Positions 5,722-14,115 of a stretch of DNA of 44,089 nucleotides are shown here, in pieces. The position numbers and the translations under genes were made by a program. The notes beneath the pieces were generated by a model. That model made no database searches and was not told where the DNA came from. It was given only the letters and a program-made list of their open reading frames with translations. This DNA comes from an uncultured Clostridia bacterium (lineage in GTDB: Bacteria > Bacillota > Clostridia > Oscillospirales > Acutalibacteraceae), in NCBI GenBank assembly GCA_947624865.1, contig CANQMH010000007.1, forward strand, positions 1 to 44,089. The letters run 5' to 3'. Every line of letters begins with the position of its first letter. Within the stretch, counting starts at the first letter, position 1.

Positions 5722-5845
5722 CATTTTTCATAATAACAAAATATTTTTTAGTATAATAACTACTTTATATTTATAAAACAAGTAGCATAATAATAATTTA
5801 TATTTTTAAAATTTTAGTTATTTTTTGCTATTTCTTTAAAAATCG

Positions 5846-5874
5846 TTGCAAATATTACTTATAAGTAATATAAT
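5846..5874 (+). promoter_or_regulatory. Promoter and 20-bp palindromic operator of the toxin-antitoxin-chaperone operon
   Basis: TTGCAA (5846-5851), 17-bp spacer, TATAAT (5869-5874). The spacer and the start of the -10 box form the perfect palindrome ATATTACTTATAAGTAAT plus AT (5852-5871). This is where an XRE antitoxin would bind for autorepression. Confidence 0.75.
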
Positions 5875-5892
5875 GGAATAGGAAGTGACAGC

Positions 5893-6282
5893 GTGGGAAT
5901 AATAAAATTTAGAGATTTTAAAAATATAAGTTTTTTAAGTCGTTTTGAAAAAGAATGGAAAGATTTATTTATAAAGGACAAAGCTAATCAAGAACGTTAT
6001 GATAGTTGGCTTGACAATAAATTAAATATGCTTGATATTGATCCTATAGCTGTATCTAACAGCGGTCATAAAAATTTTGAAGATGTAACAAATTCTAAAC
6101 CGAAAATCTACTCCATTCATGAACGTTCAAGAAAAAATCCACGGGTATTATATTATTTACTAACCGATAAAAACGAAGTTATTCTTTTAACTGCATTTAT
6201 CGAAAACAATAAATCAGATTACAATATTGCGACACGCCGAGCTGAACAAAGAGCCATTAAAATTATTAAAGGAGAGGTATAA
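5893..6282 (+). CDS. HigB/Gp49-like toxin of a type II system
   Basis: 129 residues, GTG start at 5893 behind AGGAAGTG. The C-terminal half (Y-S-I-H-E-R-S-R-K-N-P, Y-Y-L-L-T-D, then I-L-L-T-A-F-I-E, and R-R-A-E-Q-R-A) fits the Gp49-like/HigB branch of the RelE-ParE fold, which cuts mRNA on the ribosome. The basic cluster and the T-A-F-I-E-x-N strand are typical. It is first in the operon, one base ahead of the antitoxin gene (toxin first is the HigBA order). Activity itself is inference. Confidence 0.7.
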   Translation: MGIIKFRDFKNISFLSRFEKEWKDLFIKDKANQERYDSWLDNKLNMLDIDPIAVSNSGHKNFEDVTNSKPKIYSIHERSRKNPRVLYYLLTDKNEVILLTAFIENNKSDYNIATRRAEQRAIKIIKGEV

Positions 6283-6283
6283 T

Positions 6284-6649
6284 ATGTCTAATGCAAGAAA
6301 TTTTTTAAAGGTCAAAAGAAGTACTAAAAACTACAATAAAATATGTTCAAAAATTTCTGTTAATATTTTAAAACAAAGAAACTCGTTAGGCAAAACTCAA
6401 AAAGAATTTGCTGAATACATGGGAGTTACGCAAGGCATGGTCTCAAAATGGGAAAGCGGTGAATATAATTTTACTATATCTTCAATAGCAAATATATTAG
6501 ATAAATTAAATTTGAATTTTAATTTTGATATTATACCTAATAAACCTGAAGAAGATAAAATAGTAAAATTTGATTTTAATTTTAATGTACCCGTAAAGAA
6601 AGAAAATTTATTTACGTCAAATATTAAAGAGTTATCAGAGGTCGGATAA
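6284..6649 (+). CDS. HigA-like XRE antitoxin with C-terminal extension
   Basis: 121 residues from ATG 6284 behind AGGAGAGG; a longer frame from 6227 overlaps the toxin and is rejected. The helix-turn-helix is at about 27-80 (G-K-T-Q-K-E-F-A-E-Y-M-G-V, recognition helix Q-G-M-V-S-K-W-E). After it comes an extension of about 40 residues with alternating hydrophobic residues (V-K-F-D-F-N-F-N-V-P-V). In chaperone-controlled (TAC) systems such an extension is the chaperone-addiction segment that binds the SecB-like partner; the chaperone gene downstream supports this reading. Confidence 0.75.
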   Translation: MSNARNFLKVKRSTKNYNKICSKISVNILKQRNSLGKTQKEFAEYMGVTQGMVSKWESGEYNFTISSIANILDKLNLNFNFDIIPNKPEEDKIVKFDFNFNVPVKKENLFTSNIKELSEVG

Positions 6650-6653
6650 ATAT

Positions 6654-7130
6654 ATGGATATTAAAGATTCAATTTCCAATTTTCAATTAAATGGCACACG
6701 ACTAATAAAATTAGAAATAAAAAACGATTTTGTTAATATGCCTGAGCAATCAGAAATAGAAATGTCTGTTAATATGGGTAATAATGATTTTGAAGTTGTA
6801 AAAAAGAATGATATATTTTTTTCAAATCTTCAATTAAATGTTACAGTAGTAGTAAGCAAGAAAAACACTGAAAAACAAATAGTAATTTCACTAACTTTAG
6901 AGGGAATTTTCACATTACAACCTAATAGTGATAAAGAAGATGAAAACAAGTTTAAACAAATGCTACTGATTAACGGCAATTCCACTCTTTATTCAATTGC
7001 ACGTTCACATATAATCACAGCGTCTTCAATGTCACTCGACTCTGGAAATATTATTCTTCCAATGATTAACTTTGTTAAACTTATTAAGCTAAAAATGGAA
7101 GAAGAAAATGCAGAGAACGAAAATAAATAA
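6654..7130 (+). CDS. SecB-like chaperone of the toxin-antitoxin system
   Basis: 158 residues. The order of strands and the ending resemble SecB: I-S-L-T-L-E-G-I-F-T, then N-G-N-S-T-L-Y-S-I-A-R-S-H-I, then I-I-L-P-M-I-N-F, which matches the SecB helix followed by P-x-N-F. Low-GC Firmicutes usually lack a general SecB, so a SecB-like gene directly behind an antitoxin points to the toxin-antitoxin-chaperone type first worked out for Rv1955-Rv1957. It starts four bases after the antitoxin stop. Homology is judged by eye, so moderate certainty. Confidence 0.65.
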   Translation: MDIKDSISNFQLNGTRLIKLEIKNDFVNMPEQSEIEMSVNMGNNDFEVVKKNDIFFSNLQLNVTVVVSKKNTEKQIVISLTLEGIFTLQPNSDKEDENKFKQMLLINGNSTLYSIARSHIITASSMSLDSGNIILPMINFVKLIKLKMEEENAENENK

Positions 7131-7141
7131 ATATTTCAATT

Positions 7142-7223
7142 AAAAATAGAACCGCCCTACCCTGCGCCAACAGGAATAGAGCGGAAACCACTTACACAGG
7201 GTGCAAATGGTGCAGTAAAATGC
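7142..7223 (-). ncRNA. Short transcript upstream of the integrase, unrelated in sequence
   Basis: From the promoter at 7230-7258 a leftward RNA of about 80 nt would end at an imperfect long hairpin (CCGCTCTATTCCTG with CAGGGTAGGGCGG, loop TTGGCG) and TTCTATTTTTAA. Its 5' part holds TTGCA and TGCACC repeats. Same layout as the copies at 4125, 5428 and 16929, but no shared sequence. No start codon with a ribosome site is seen. Confidence 0.4.
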
Positions 7224-7229
7224 AAAATT

Positions 7230-7258
7230 ATTGTACCATATTCATTGTGTTTTTGCAA
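7230..7258 (-). promoter_or_regulatory. Promoter of the short transcript before the integrase
   Basis: TTGCAA (7258-7253), 17-bp spacer, TACAAT (7235-7230). Confidence 0.55.
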
Positions 7259-7271
7259 GCGTAAAACACAA
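7245..7271. promoter_or_regulatory. 9-bp inverted repeat in the integrase leader
   Basis: TTGTGTTTT (7245-7253) and AAAACACAA (7263-7271) form a perfect stem with a nine-base loop. It overlaps the -35 box of the leftward promoter and lies 41 bases before the integrase start. It could be a hairpin in the integrase leader or a protein site. Confidence 0.4.
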
Positions 7272-7312
7272 GGGATTTTTGCGCCTTTTTTTCAAACGAA
7301 AGGAGCAAAATA

Positions 7313-8365
7313 ATGAAATTACCAAACGGCTATGGTACAGTTTATAAACTGTCGGGAAATAGACGAAATCCGTATATTGCAAGAAAAACAATTGGGTGGA
7401 AAATTGACGAGAAAACAAAGAAAAAAAGACAGATTTTAGCTACTATAGGATATTTTAAAGATCGCCCAACAGCTTTACAAGCATTAGCGGACTATAACGA
7501 TAATCCGTATGACTTGGTAATGTCAAACACTACTTTCAGTGATATTTACGAGCGTTGGTACAAAGACGAATTTACAGAGGAGAGTAATAAATCAACAGTA
7601 CGAAATTATACCGCTGCTTATAATCGTTGTAGTGCATTGTATCAAATGAAAATGTCAGATATAAGACCATATCATTTACAAGCAGTATTAGATAGTTATA
7701 ACGATATGTCTTACGAAAGCGTCCACCGTATAAGAGTATTATTTAATAAGCTCTACAAATGGTGTATAGCTCACGATTGCATAAAAAAGAATTATGCTGA
7801 AAATCTAAAAATTAAGGTGAAATTTACTTCACAACCCAAAAATGCTTTTTCTTCTGATGAAATACAATTGTTGTGGGGCAACATTAATCAGAATGAATAT
7901 ATAAAAATGGTGTTAATCCTCATATATTCAGGTGTTAGAATTAATGAATTACTAAACCTTGAAAAATCTGATGTATCCCTTGAAGAACAAGTATTTTATG
8001 TTAGAAAGTCAAAAACAGCGTCAGGCGTTCGTACTGTTCCTATTGCTGACAAAATGCTTCCTTTTTGGAAATCTTTTATTAAAAAATCAAAATGTAAATA
8101 TGCTTTTTCAAACATTAATGGTGAACGTCTGACATATGAAAACTTTAACAAACGATACTTTAAACCTCTTATGGAGGAGTTGAATTTAAAGCATACTATA
8201 CACGAAACACGCCATACTTGTATTAGTCAATTAACAATGCAAAACGCCAATCCAACAATAGTAAAATACATTGTAGGTCACAAGTCAATAATGAGTTTAA
8301 CGGAAGCAGTTTATACACACATTGAAAATAAAGATTTAATTAAAACAATTAACCTAATTCCATAA
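7313..8365 (+). CDS. int: Tyrosine integrase
   Basis: 350 residues: AP2-like DNA-binding start (about 5-50), SAM-like core-binding domain (about 70-165), catalytic domain (about 175-340). Catalytic residues visible: R209 in Y-S-G-V-R-I-N-E, probable K233, H297-E-T-R300, H323 in V-G-H-K, and the nucleophile Y334. All are present, so it should be active. AAAGGAGC precedes ATG 7313. It is the last gene before the tRNA-Leu-like attachment sequence, the usual place for an integrase using a tRNA 3' end. Confidence 0.95.
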   Translation: MKLPNGYGTVYKLSGNRRNPYIARKTIGWKIDEKTKKKRQILATIGYFKDRPTALQALADYNDNPYDLVMSNTTFSDIYERWYKDEFTEESNKSTVRNYTAAYNRCSALYQMKMSDIRPYHLQAVLDSYNDMSYESVHRIRVLFNKLYKWCIAHDCIKKNYAENLKIKVKFTSQPKNAFSSDEIQLLWGNINQNEYIKMVLILIYSGVRINELLNLEKSDVSLEEQVFYVRKSKTASGVRTVPIADKMLPFWKSFIKKSKCKYAFSNINGERLTYENFNKRYFKPLMEELNLKHTIHETRHTCISQLTMQNANPTIVKYIVGHKSIMSLTEAVYTHIENKDLIKTINLIP

Positions 8366-8486
8366 CTTACTTGTTCAATTTTAATTTTTATCAACCTATA
8401 TTAAAAATCCCATTACAGCTGTCCCTATTCTTTTATTTCTAACAAGTAACTAACAATAACGGTCAAAAATCCGATAAGCTCTACAT

Positions 8487-8505
8487 AGTCCTGTCACCCG
8501 CACCA
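8487..8505 (+). other. Right attachment site: tRNA-Leu 3'-end fragment
   Basis: AGTCCTGTCACCCGCACCA has the form of a tRNA 3' end: end of the T arm, acceptor strand CACCCGC, discriminator A, CCA. The GCGGGTG acceptor with discriminator A is typical of Firmicute tRNA-Leu. The rest of a tRNA is missing upstream, as expected when an element has inserted at the 3' end and keeps the intact gene at its other end. The stretch 8366-8486 holds no gene. Confidence 0.7.
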
Positions 8506-8548
8506 AATCCAAACGTTGTTAAATGCAAGCGTTTGGATTTTTTATTTT
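8506..8548 (+). terminator. Terminator following the tRNA-Leu 3' end
   Basis: AATCCAAACG (8506-8515) pairs with CGTTTGGATT (8530-8539), then TTTTATTTTAT. It was probably the original terminator of the tRNA gene. Confidence 0.85.
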
Positions 8549-8607
8549 ATAATATGTAACAAAAATACGAAAAGAAGTTATTTGTTATACTTACAAAATT
8601 TGATTTT

Positions 8608-8640
8608 GGCAGATTTAAAATCTGTGAGGTTAATATCTCA
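8608..8640 (+). other. Fragment resembling the middle of tRNA-Leu(UAA)
   Basis: GGCAGATTTAAAATCTG reads as an anticodon arm with loop TTTAAAA (anticodon TAA). GAGGT-TAAT-ATCTC after it would fit the long variable arm of a leucine tRNA. No acceptor or T arm is present, so it is a relic or a coincidence. Nothing else is seen between 8549 and 8802. Confidence 0.25.
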
Positions 8641-8802
8641 ATTTCTTTTTTATTAAAATTATATCAAAGAGTAAATAAAATATTATGATAACTAATGGGT
8701 TTTCACATATGTGTTATTAACAATAAGTTAATATGTTTAATATTATATCTTTAGCCGCGCAGTAAAATAAACTCAAAAAATAACGCATAAGTAAAATTAT
8801 CA

Positions 8803-8841
8803 TAATAAAAAGTCGGAGGCTTATTGTACTAAGCTTCCGAC
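8803..8841 (-). terminator. Terminator of the MMPL/heptad-repeat operon
   Basis: GTCGGAAGCTT and AAGCCTCCGAC pair over 11 bp with one G-T (8812-8822 with 8831-8841). On the minus strand TTTTTATTATG follows. Confidence 0.85.
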
Positions 8842-8875
8842 TTTTTTGAGGTTATCTGTTTTCAGTTATGAAATA

Positions 8876-11230
8876 TTATTTTTCAATGGAATCGGTCTTG
8901 TAGATGAAATCTACCTTTCCGTTCATATCATCAGATATTCCGCTGAAGGATTTGTAATCCGTAGATACCTTTGATATAGCCTTAAGTCTGTTCACAAGTG
9001 TTTTCGCATCACCGTTTACAGCATCAACAAGCGCCTGAATTCCTTCCTTTTTGAATTTTTTAAGTCCGTCTGTAAGCTGCATTGAACCATTCTTAAGCTG
9101 CTGAACTCCGTCTATAAGAGCAGAACTGCCGTCCTTGAGTGTTGATATACCATCGAACAACGTCTGAGTTCCGTTTTTAAGTGTATTAGTACCGTCAGAT
9201 AGCTCATTAGCACCACCGGCAAGTGTTTTTGAACCATTCTTAAGGTCACCGGCACCGCTTACAAGTGAGTTTGTTCCGTTCTTAAGCTGACCTGCACCGC
9301 TTACAAGAGAGCCGGTGCCATTCTTGAGTGTGCCTGTACCTGCAAGAATTTGCTGTGCGCCATTGTTTGCCTGATCAACGCCTGCTGTGTATGTTTTTAT
9401 GCCAACATAAAATTCATTGTAACTGTCAAGCTGCTGTTTAAGTGCTTTCAAAGATTCTCTGCCTGCCTGAGCCTTATTAACAGCTGAAGCAATCTGCTCC
9501 TGTACCTCTGTGCTCTTCATATTTGTTTCTATAATTGTCTGAATCTGCTCGTCTGTTTTATCAGTTATAGCTGCCTTGATTTCGTCCGAGCTCATCTGTG
9601 CTGATACAGCCTGAGTTACCTGAAGCTGAACATCATCAGGAATACTTCCTGCTGAAACTGCTGTTTCGTACTGCTCGGCTGTCATTGAATATCCTGCTGC
9701 TGCAAGTATGGCCTCAGTAACCTGTGCTCGTACTGCCGCCTCTACAGCAGAAGAAATTACATCACGCTGAGATTCTACTGTAGCTGTTACTGTCTCAAGC
9801 GCTGTATTATATGCAAGTGTCTGCACATTGCTGTCGCTAAGTGATTCCACAAGTGCTGCGAGTACGGAACTGTAATTGTCTATTGTCAGCTTATCCGCAG
9901 TAATCCCTGCAGCTGCAATCTGGGCATCGGCAGTAGAGAGAAGTGTATTAAATACTGTTTCTGCTCCCTGTACAATCGCAGAGCTGTTTGCTGAAATTTC
10001 ATTGAGTCCTGATGAAAGCGCTGCAATATATCCCTGGAGCTCTGCAACACCGTTGTCGAGCTGATTTGCTCCGCCTAAAAGCGAACCTGCTCCGCTGTCA
10101 AGCTCTGATGCTCCTCCCGCAAGTTCGGCAACACCATTATCTAGTGTTTTTGCTCCGCCTGCAAGTGTTCCCGCACCTTTATTAAGGTCGGCTGCTCCTG
10201 AGTTTATTTTATCTGCGCCATTATATATCTGCTCAATTCCTTCAATCAGCTCTCCTGATTTATCAAGAAGCGTGCTGAGTCCGTCATAAACCTGTGATGA
10301 GCCGTCTATAAGCTGATTGCAGGCGTCCTCAAGCTGATTTACTGATTTTGTGAGCTTATCAATCTTGCTGTCAACATTAGAAAAATCTATATCGCTGAAC
10401 ATATCATTTACCGCAAGTGTAAGTGTTGTACTGAGTGAGAAATCTTTTACATCTGCCGTAATTTCTACAGAGCTTGGAATTTTATAATCCTTTTTGTCTA
10501 TGCCCAGGCTTTCCTGCATTCCGGGAAGCGCAAAACCCATTACATATGTTCTTGTGCCGTCATTTATTATCTTACCGTTTGAAACCTCAACATTGCGGTA
10601 ATTCTCGTTGTCGAGCATCATTCCGGTAAGCATTACAAAAGGTACATAGATTTTTTCTTCTTTGCCGTCTATTTTTACATTTTGAAACTGTCTGTTGTCA
10701 TAATCAAAATGAATTGTCAGCTTACCGCTTTTTCCCGCAAGCTCATCAGGAGAAATCTTTTTGCCGTCAAGTATATAGGTGATTTTCAGACCTACAGGCA
10801 GCTGTTCGTTGCTTGTTCCCTGATAGTAAATGTCATTGCCGTCAGCCTGCCATTCATACATATTGTCTTCGTCAATTGTATAGCTTTCATCACCCTTGAT
10901 ATTTTTAATGTTATGAAGCTTTGACATATCCTTGATCTTATTGGCGCCAACAGTGTTTTTTATCCAGTCACTTACGATTACCTTTGAGGGGGTTCCATTT
11001 GCATCAGCAATAACGTAAACTGTCTCATTTTTGCTTAGTTTTTTATTATCTGCCGTGAAAGAAGATACTGAATTTGATTTACTTACATCTTTAGCACTTT
11101 CTGATGCTGTTGAAACAATACTTTTCGCTCCTGCCGAATACGATACTGTTGCTACTGAACCGCAAACAATTGTAAGGCTCATTACGGCTGATAATATTTT
11201 TGAAATATGTTTTTTCTTTACCTTAATCAT
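8876..11230 (-). CDS. Secreted heptad-repeat protein partnered with an MMPL transporter
   Basis: 784 residues with a signal peptide (about 1-33: basic start, then S-A-V-M-S-L-T-I-V-C). A globular N-terminal domain (about 50-270) precedes two arrays of heptad-like L-x-x-G repeats, such as G-A-x-x-L-x-x-G (about 295-400 and 625-745), as in the YhgE/Pip group. Between them is an Ala/Gln/Thr-rich helical stretch. No membrane helix is seen after the signal. GGAGG stands nine bases before ATG 11230, inside the end of the transporter gene; the two overlap by eight bases. A role in envelope assembly or export with the transporter is inferred; the substrate is unknown. Confidence 0.75.
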   Translation of the reverse strand: MIKVKKKHISKILSAVMSLTIVCGSVATVSYSAGAKSIVSTASESAKDVSKSNSVSSFTADNKKLSKNETVYVIADANGTPSKVIVSDWIKNTVGANKIKDMSKLHNIKNIKGDESYTIDEDNMYEWQADGNDIYYQGTSNEQLPVGLKITYILDGKKISPDELAGKSGKLTIHFDYDNRQFQNVKIDGKEEKIYVPFVMLTGMMLDNENYRNVEVSNGKIINDGTRTYVMGFALPGMQESLGIDKKDYKIPSSVEITADVKDFSLSTTLTLAVNDMFSDIDFSNVDSKIDKLTKSVNQLEDACNQLIDGSSQVYDGLSTLLDKSGELIEGIEQIYNGADKINSGAADLNKGAGTLAGGAKTLDNGVAELAGGASELDSGAGSLLGGANQLDNGVAELQGYIAALSSGLNEISANSSAIVQGAETVFNTLLSTADAQIAAAGITADKLTIDNYSSVLAALVESLSDSNVQTLAYNTALETVTATVESQRDVISSAVEAAVRAQVTEAILAAAGYSMTAEQYETAVSAGSIPDDVQLQVTQAVSAQMSSDEIKAAITDKTDEQIQTIIETNMKSTEVQEQIASAVNKAQAGRESLKALKQQLDSYNEFYVGIKTYTAGVDQANNGAQQILAGTGTLKNGTGSLVSGAGQLKNGTNSLVSGAGDLKNGSKTLAGGANELSDGTNTLKNGTQTLFDGISTLKDGSSALIDGVQQLKNGSMQLTDGLKKFKKEGIQALVDAVNGDAKTLVNRLKAISKVSTDYKSFSGISDDMNGKVDFIYKTDSIEK

Positions 11231-13316
11231 TTTCAGTTGCCTCCATTTTCTTTTTTGGCTTAAAGCCCATTGTTGTAACGCCTATTATTCTGTCACAAAG
11301 CATAAACATTGCAGGAAGAATCAAAATTACGCAGGCCATACTTATGATTGCTCCTCTTGCCATTAATGCACAAAGCGAGCCTATCATATCTACATCTGAA
11401 TATATTGCAACGCCTACTGTTGCCGCAAACAATCCCATTGCACTTACTATAATTGAAGGAATTGACGTTTCAAGCGCAATTGATACTGCTGTACGTTTGT
11501 CATTGCCAAGACTTCGTTCCTTTTTGTATCTTGTTGTCATAAGTATTGCATAATCAACCGTAGCTCCAAGCTGAATTGTACTTATACATATCGGAGCGAT
11601 AAACGGAAGCTGCTCTCCGAGATAATGAGGAAGTCCAAGGTTTATGAAGATTGCAAGCTCAATTACTGCAACAAGAATTACAGGCAGACTTATGCTCTTT
11701 TCTACTATTGCAATGATTATAAATATTGCAATAATAGAAATCATATTTACCGTCTGGAAGTCAACTGAGGTTATGTCAATTAAATCTCCTGTACAGGCGG
11801 CTTCACCGATAAGGAGTCCGCTTTCATCATATTTGTCAATAATTGCATTAAGCTCATACATTTGCTTTGCGATCTCATCAGACGCTGTTTTGTATTCTGA
11901 GCTGACAATCATCATTTTCCAGTTATCACTCTCAAGTACCTCTCTGACAGAATCAGGAATCATTTCGTCAGGAATCATAGGTCCTACAATGCTCTCAAGT
12001 CCTAAAACGACCTTAACTCCGTCAACCTTTTCTATTTCTGAGGTCATTTTTCTGATGTCCTTCGATGTTACTGATGAGTCTATAAGTATCATATGAGTAG
12101 CACCCATACCAAAATCTTCCTTGAGCTTTGTATTTGCAATTACATTTTCCATATCCTCCGGAAGACTTAGTGAAAGGTCGTAATAAACTTCACTGTTTGT
12201 GCAGCTGTAACCGTAATATGAAGGATATATGACAGCGGCAAACATAATAAGAAATACCGGAAAAATCTTTACAATTCCGTTTGCAAGCTTTTTGGCAGGC
12301 GGAATTAGTGATTTGTGCATTGTTTTTTCAAGAGGTTTATCAAGAATAAGAATAAATGAAGGCAATACTGTTACACATCCGAGCACGCCGAGAAGAACGC
12401 CTTTTGCCATTACAATGCCTAAGTCTCTGCCAAGTGTAAAGGTCATAAAGCAAAGTGCAATAAAACCCGCAACTGTTGTAATTGAACTGCCAAGAACTGA
12501 ACGCACCGTTTCTTTTATGGCAGCAGCCATAGCATGCTTGTGGTCGATATAAATGCTTTTCTGCTCACCGTAGCTGTGCCACAGAAAGATTGAATAGTCC
12601 ATTGTTACAGCAAGCTGTAACACTGCAGAAAGCGCTTTTGTTATGTATGAAATCTCGCCAAGGAAAATGTTTGAACCGAGGTTTAAAAGTATAGATACAC
12701 CAATACTCGCAAGAAACACAAGAGGAATAATCCAGTTATCCATAAAAATTATCATTGCAGCAAGTGCAAGCACTACAGCAATTGCAACATATATGGTTTC
12801 CTCTGCCTCACACAAATTTCTGAGGTCTGTAACCATTGCTGAAATGCCTGATACAAGACATTGTCCGTCTGCAACAGAACGGATTTCGCTTATTGCATCC
12901 ATAGTTTCATCAGATGAGCTTGAAGTATCAAAGAATACAGCCATAAGTGTTGCATCACCGGAATTGAAGGCTTTGTATATCTCGTTCGGCAGAATTTCTT
13001 TTGGAATTGATATATCCATAAGCTCGTCATACCAAAGTACAGTTGCCACGTGATCAATTTTCTTGATTTTTTCTTCTGCCTCAACTATATCCTTATCTTC
13101 TGCGCCTTCAAATATCAAAAATGAAAATGCACCCTTGCCAAAATCTTCAAGCATATATTCCTGCCCCTTAATGGTGTCAAGAGAATCAGGCAGATAATTG
13201 AGCATATCGTAATTGACTCGTGTGAATATCATTCCAAAGAATGAGGGAATCAACAAAATCAATGCGACAAGTGCAATAATTACACGGCGTTTTACAACCG
13301 CATTTCCGAATCTCAT
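11223..13316 (-). CDS. MMPL/RND-family membrane transporter
   Basis: About 697 residues from ATG 13316; an ATG at 13340 is in frame, but AAAGGAGG lies downstream of it, between the two. Two repeated halves each have one N-terminal helix, a large extracytoplasmic domain, and five to six helices (about 190-360 and 525-695). The first helix core is V-A-L-I-L-L-I-P-S-F-F, and D-Y-x-I motifs (T-M-D-Y-S-I-F and T-V-D-Y-A-I-L) stand in the fourth helix of each half, the proton-relay position of MMPL proteins. It probably exports lipids or hydrophobic compounds. Preceded by a TetR gene, the likely regulator. Confidence 0.85.
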   Translation of the reverse strand: MRFGNAVVKRRVIIALVALILLIPSFFGMIFTRVNYDMLNYLPDSLDTIKGQEYMLEDFGKGAFSFLIFEGAEDKDIVEAEEKIKKIDHVATVLWYDELMDISIPKEILPNEIYKAFNSGDATLMAVFFDTSSSSDETMDAISEIRSVADGQCLVSGISAMVTDLRNLCEAEETIYVAIAVVLALAAMIIFMDNWIIPLVFLASIGVSILLNLGSNIFLGEISYITKALSAVLQLAVTMDYSIFLWHSYGEQKSIYIDHKHAMAAAIKETVRSVLGSSITTVAGFIALCFMTFTLGRDLGIVMAKGVLLGVLGCVTVLPSFILILDKPLEKTMHKSLIPPAKKLANGIVKIFPVFLIMFAAVIYPSYYGYSCTNSEVYYDLSLSLPEDMENVIANTKLKEDFGMGATHMILIDSSVTSKDIRKMTSEIEKVDGVKVVLGLESIVGPMIPDEMIPDSVREVLESDNWKMMIVSSEYKTASDEIAKQMYELNAIIDKYDESGLLIGEAACTGDLIDITSVDFQTVNMISIIAIFIIIAIVEKSISLPVILVAVIELAIFINLGLPHYLGEQLPFIAPICISTIQLGATVDYAILMTTRYKKERSLGNDKRTAVSIALETSIPSIIVSAMGLFAATVGVAIYSDVDMIGSLCALMARGAIISMACVILILPAMFMLCDRIIGVTTMGFKPKKKMEATEND

Positions 13317-13450
13317 TCCAATATATTCCTCCTTTGGCATATATGCTGTTATGTTTTTTAGATTAAATTATTTATAAGGCTTAATCTCATAAACAGCCAT
13401 AAATCCCTCTTTATATTTTATAATTTGTTACTAAGAAATACTACAGACAC

Positions 13451-13483
13451 AAAAAAATCCGTGCCTTGTTTTTGAGCACGGAT
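13451..13483 (-). terminator. Terminator behind the TetR gene
   Basis: ATCCGTGC (13483-13476) pairs with GCACGGAT (13464-13457), followed on the minus strand by TTTTTTTGTG. It separates tetR from the MMPL gene, which must then use its own promoter in 13341-13450 or readthrough. Confidence 0.8.
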
Positions 13484-13548
13484 AAAAAGCTGCATAAAAT
13501 ACAGACATTTTTATTAATTTGTCTAAATTTATTATGTAATATTTGAAA

Positions 13549-14115
13549 TTACTTTCGTTCAGATTCTGTACTTCTTTTAAAAGCAGTTTCCATTGAGCCG
13601 TCATACATCTCACAGATTCTTTTAATTTTGGTCCGAAGATCATATTTCATACCATTTGTCAGCCAGTCAATTACAAAACCCATCAAAAGGCACTTATAAT
13701 ACATAATAATAACATCTTTATCAGAATTGCTTATATTGTAATCAGCAGATGCATTGCCGATGAATTTTTTAACCGCAATATAAGTTACTTTGTTAAGATA
13801 CTGTTCGAAAAACTCACGGTTTGCAGAATTATATATATGAAGCATTGCAGTTTTGTTTTGTAGTGCAAAGTCAATAGCGCTTATAAGACAATCATAAATT
13901 GAATTAACTTCCGACTTATTTTCAAGCAAATTATTTACTTCATCAATCAGAATTTCCTGTAGTAAAGACGGAATATCACTAAAATGATAGTAAAATGTAT
14001 TTCTGTTAATGCTGCAATCCTCAACAATATCTTTTACAGTAATTTTGCTGATTGGCTTTTCATTTAGCAGCTTCATAAATGAATATTTTATAGCTTTTTC
14101 TGTAAATGCTGCCAT
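13549..14115 (-). CDS. TetR family regulator
   Basis: 188 residues. N-terminal TetR helix-turn-helix (about 5-50: I-S-K-I-T-V-K-D-I-V-E-D-C-S-I-N-R-N-T-F-Y-Y-H-F), then a helical ligand-binding domain resembling the TetR_C dihydroxyacetone-kinase-regulator type. CGGAGG lies upstream of ATG 14115. Its place before the MMPL and heptad-repeat genes suggests that it controls them, and perhaps the divergent ABC transporter at 14523. The ligand is unknown. Confidence 0.85.
   Translation of the reverse strand: MAAFTEKAIKYSFMKLLNEKPISKITVKDIVEDCSINRNTFYYHFSDIPSLLQEILIDEVNNLLENKSEVNSIYDCLISAIDFALQNKTAMLHIYNSANREFFEQYLNKVTYIAVKKFIGNASADYNISNSDKDVIIMYYKCLLMGFVIDWLTNGMKYDLRTKIKRICEMYDGSMETAFKRSTESERK

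Larger units (their letters stand above)
1..8505. mobile_element. Integrated element, right-hand part
   Basis: The stretch carries phage- or ICE-type genes: several XRE regulators, ImmA-like peptidase, predicted nuclease, toxin-antitoxin-chaperone operon and a tyrosine integrase next to a tRNA 3'-end fragment. It is more AT-rich than the housekeeping genes to the right. The right boundary is placed at the tRNA-Leu-like end (8487-8505). The left boundary and the intact tRNA gene would lie outside the window. No structural phage genes and no conjugation genes are visible in this part, so prophage remnant, ICE or satellite element cannot be told apart. Confidence 0.75.

Noticed and set aside
5852..5871. 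Palindrome before the toxin gene as a terminator
   Set aside because: It lies inside a good promoter and has no T run behind it.
1..8505. CRISPR array in the repeated region around 4100-5700
   Set aside because: Only two close copies of the repeat, 1.3 kb apart, with genes between them; no regular spacers and no cas genes.
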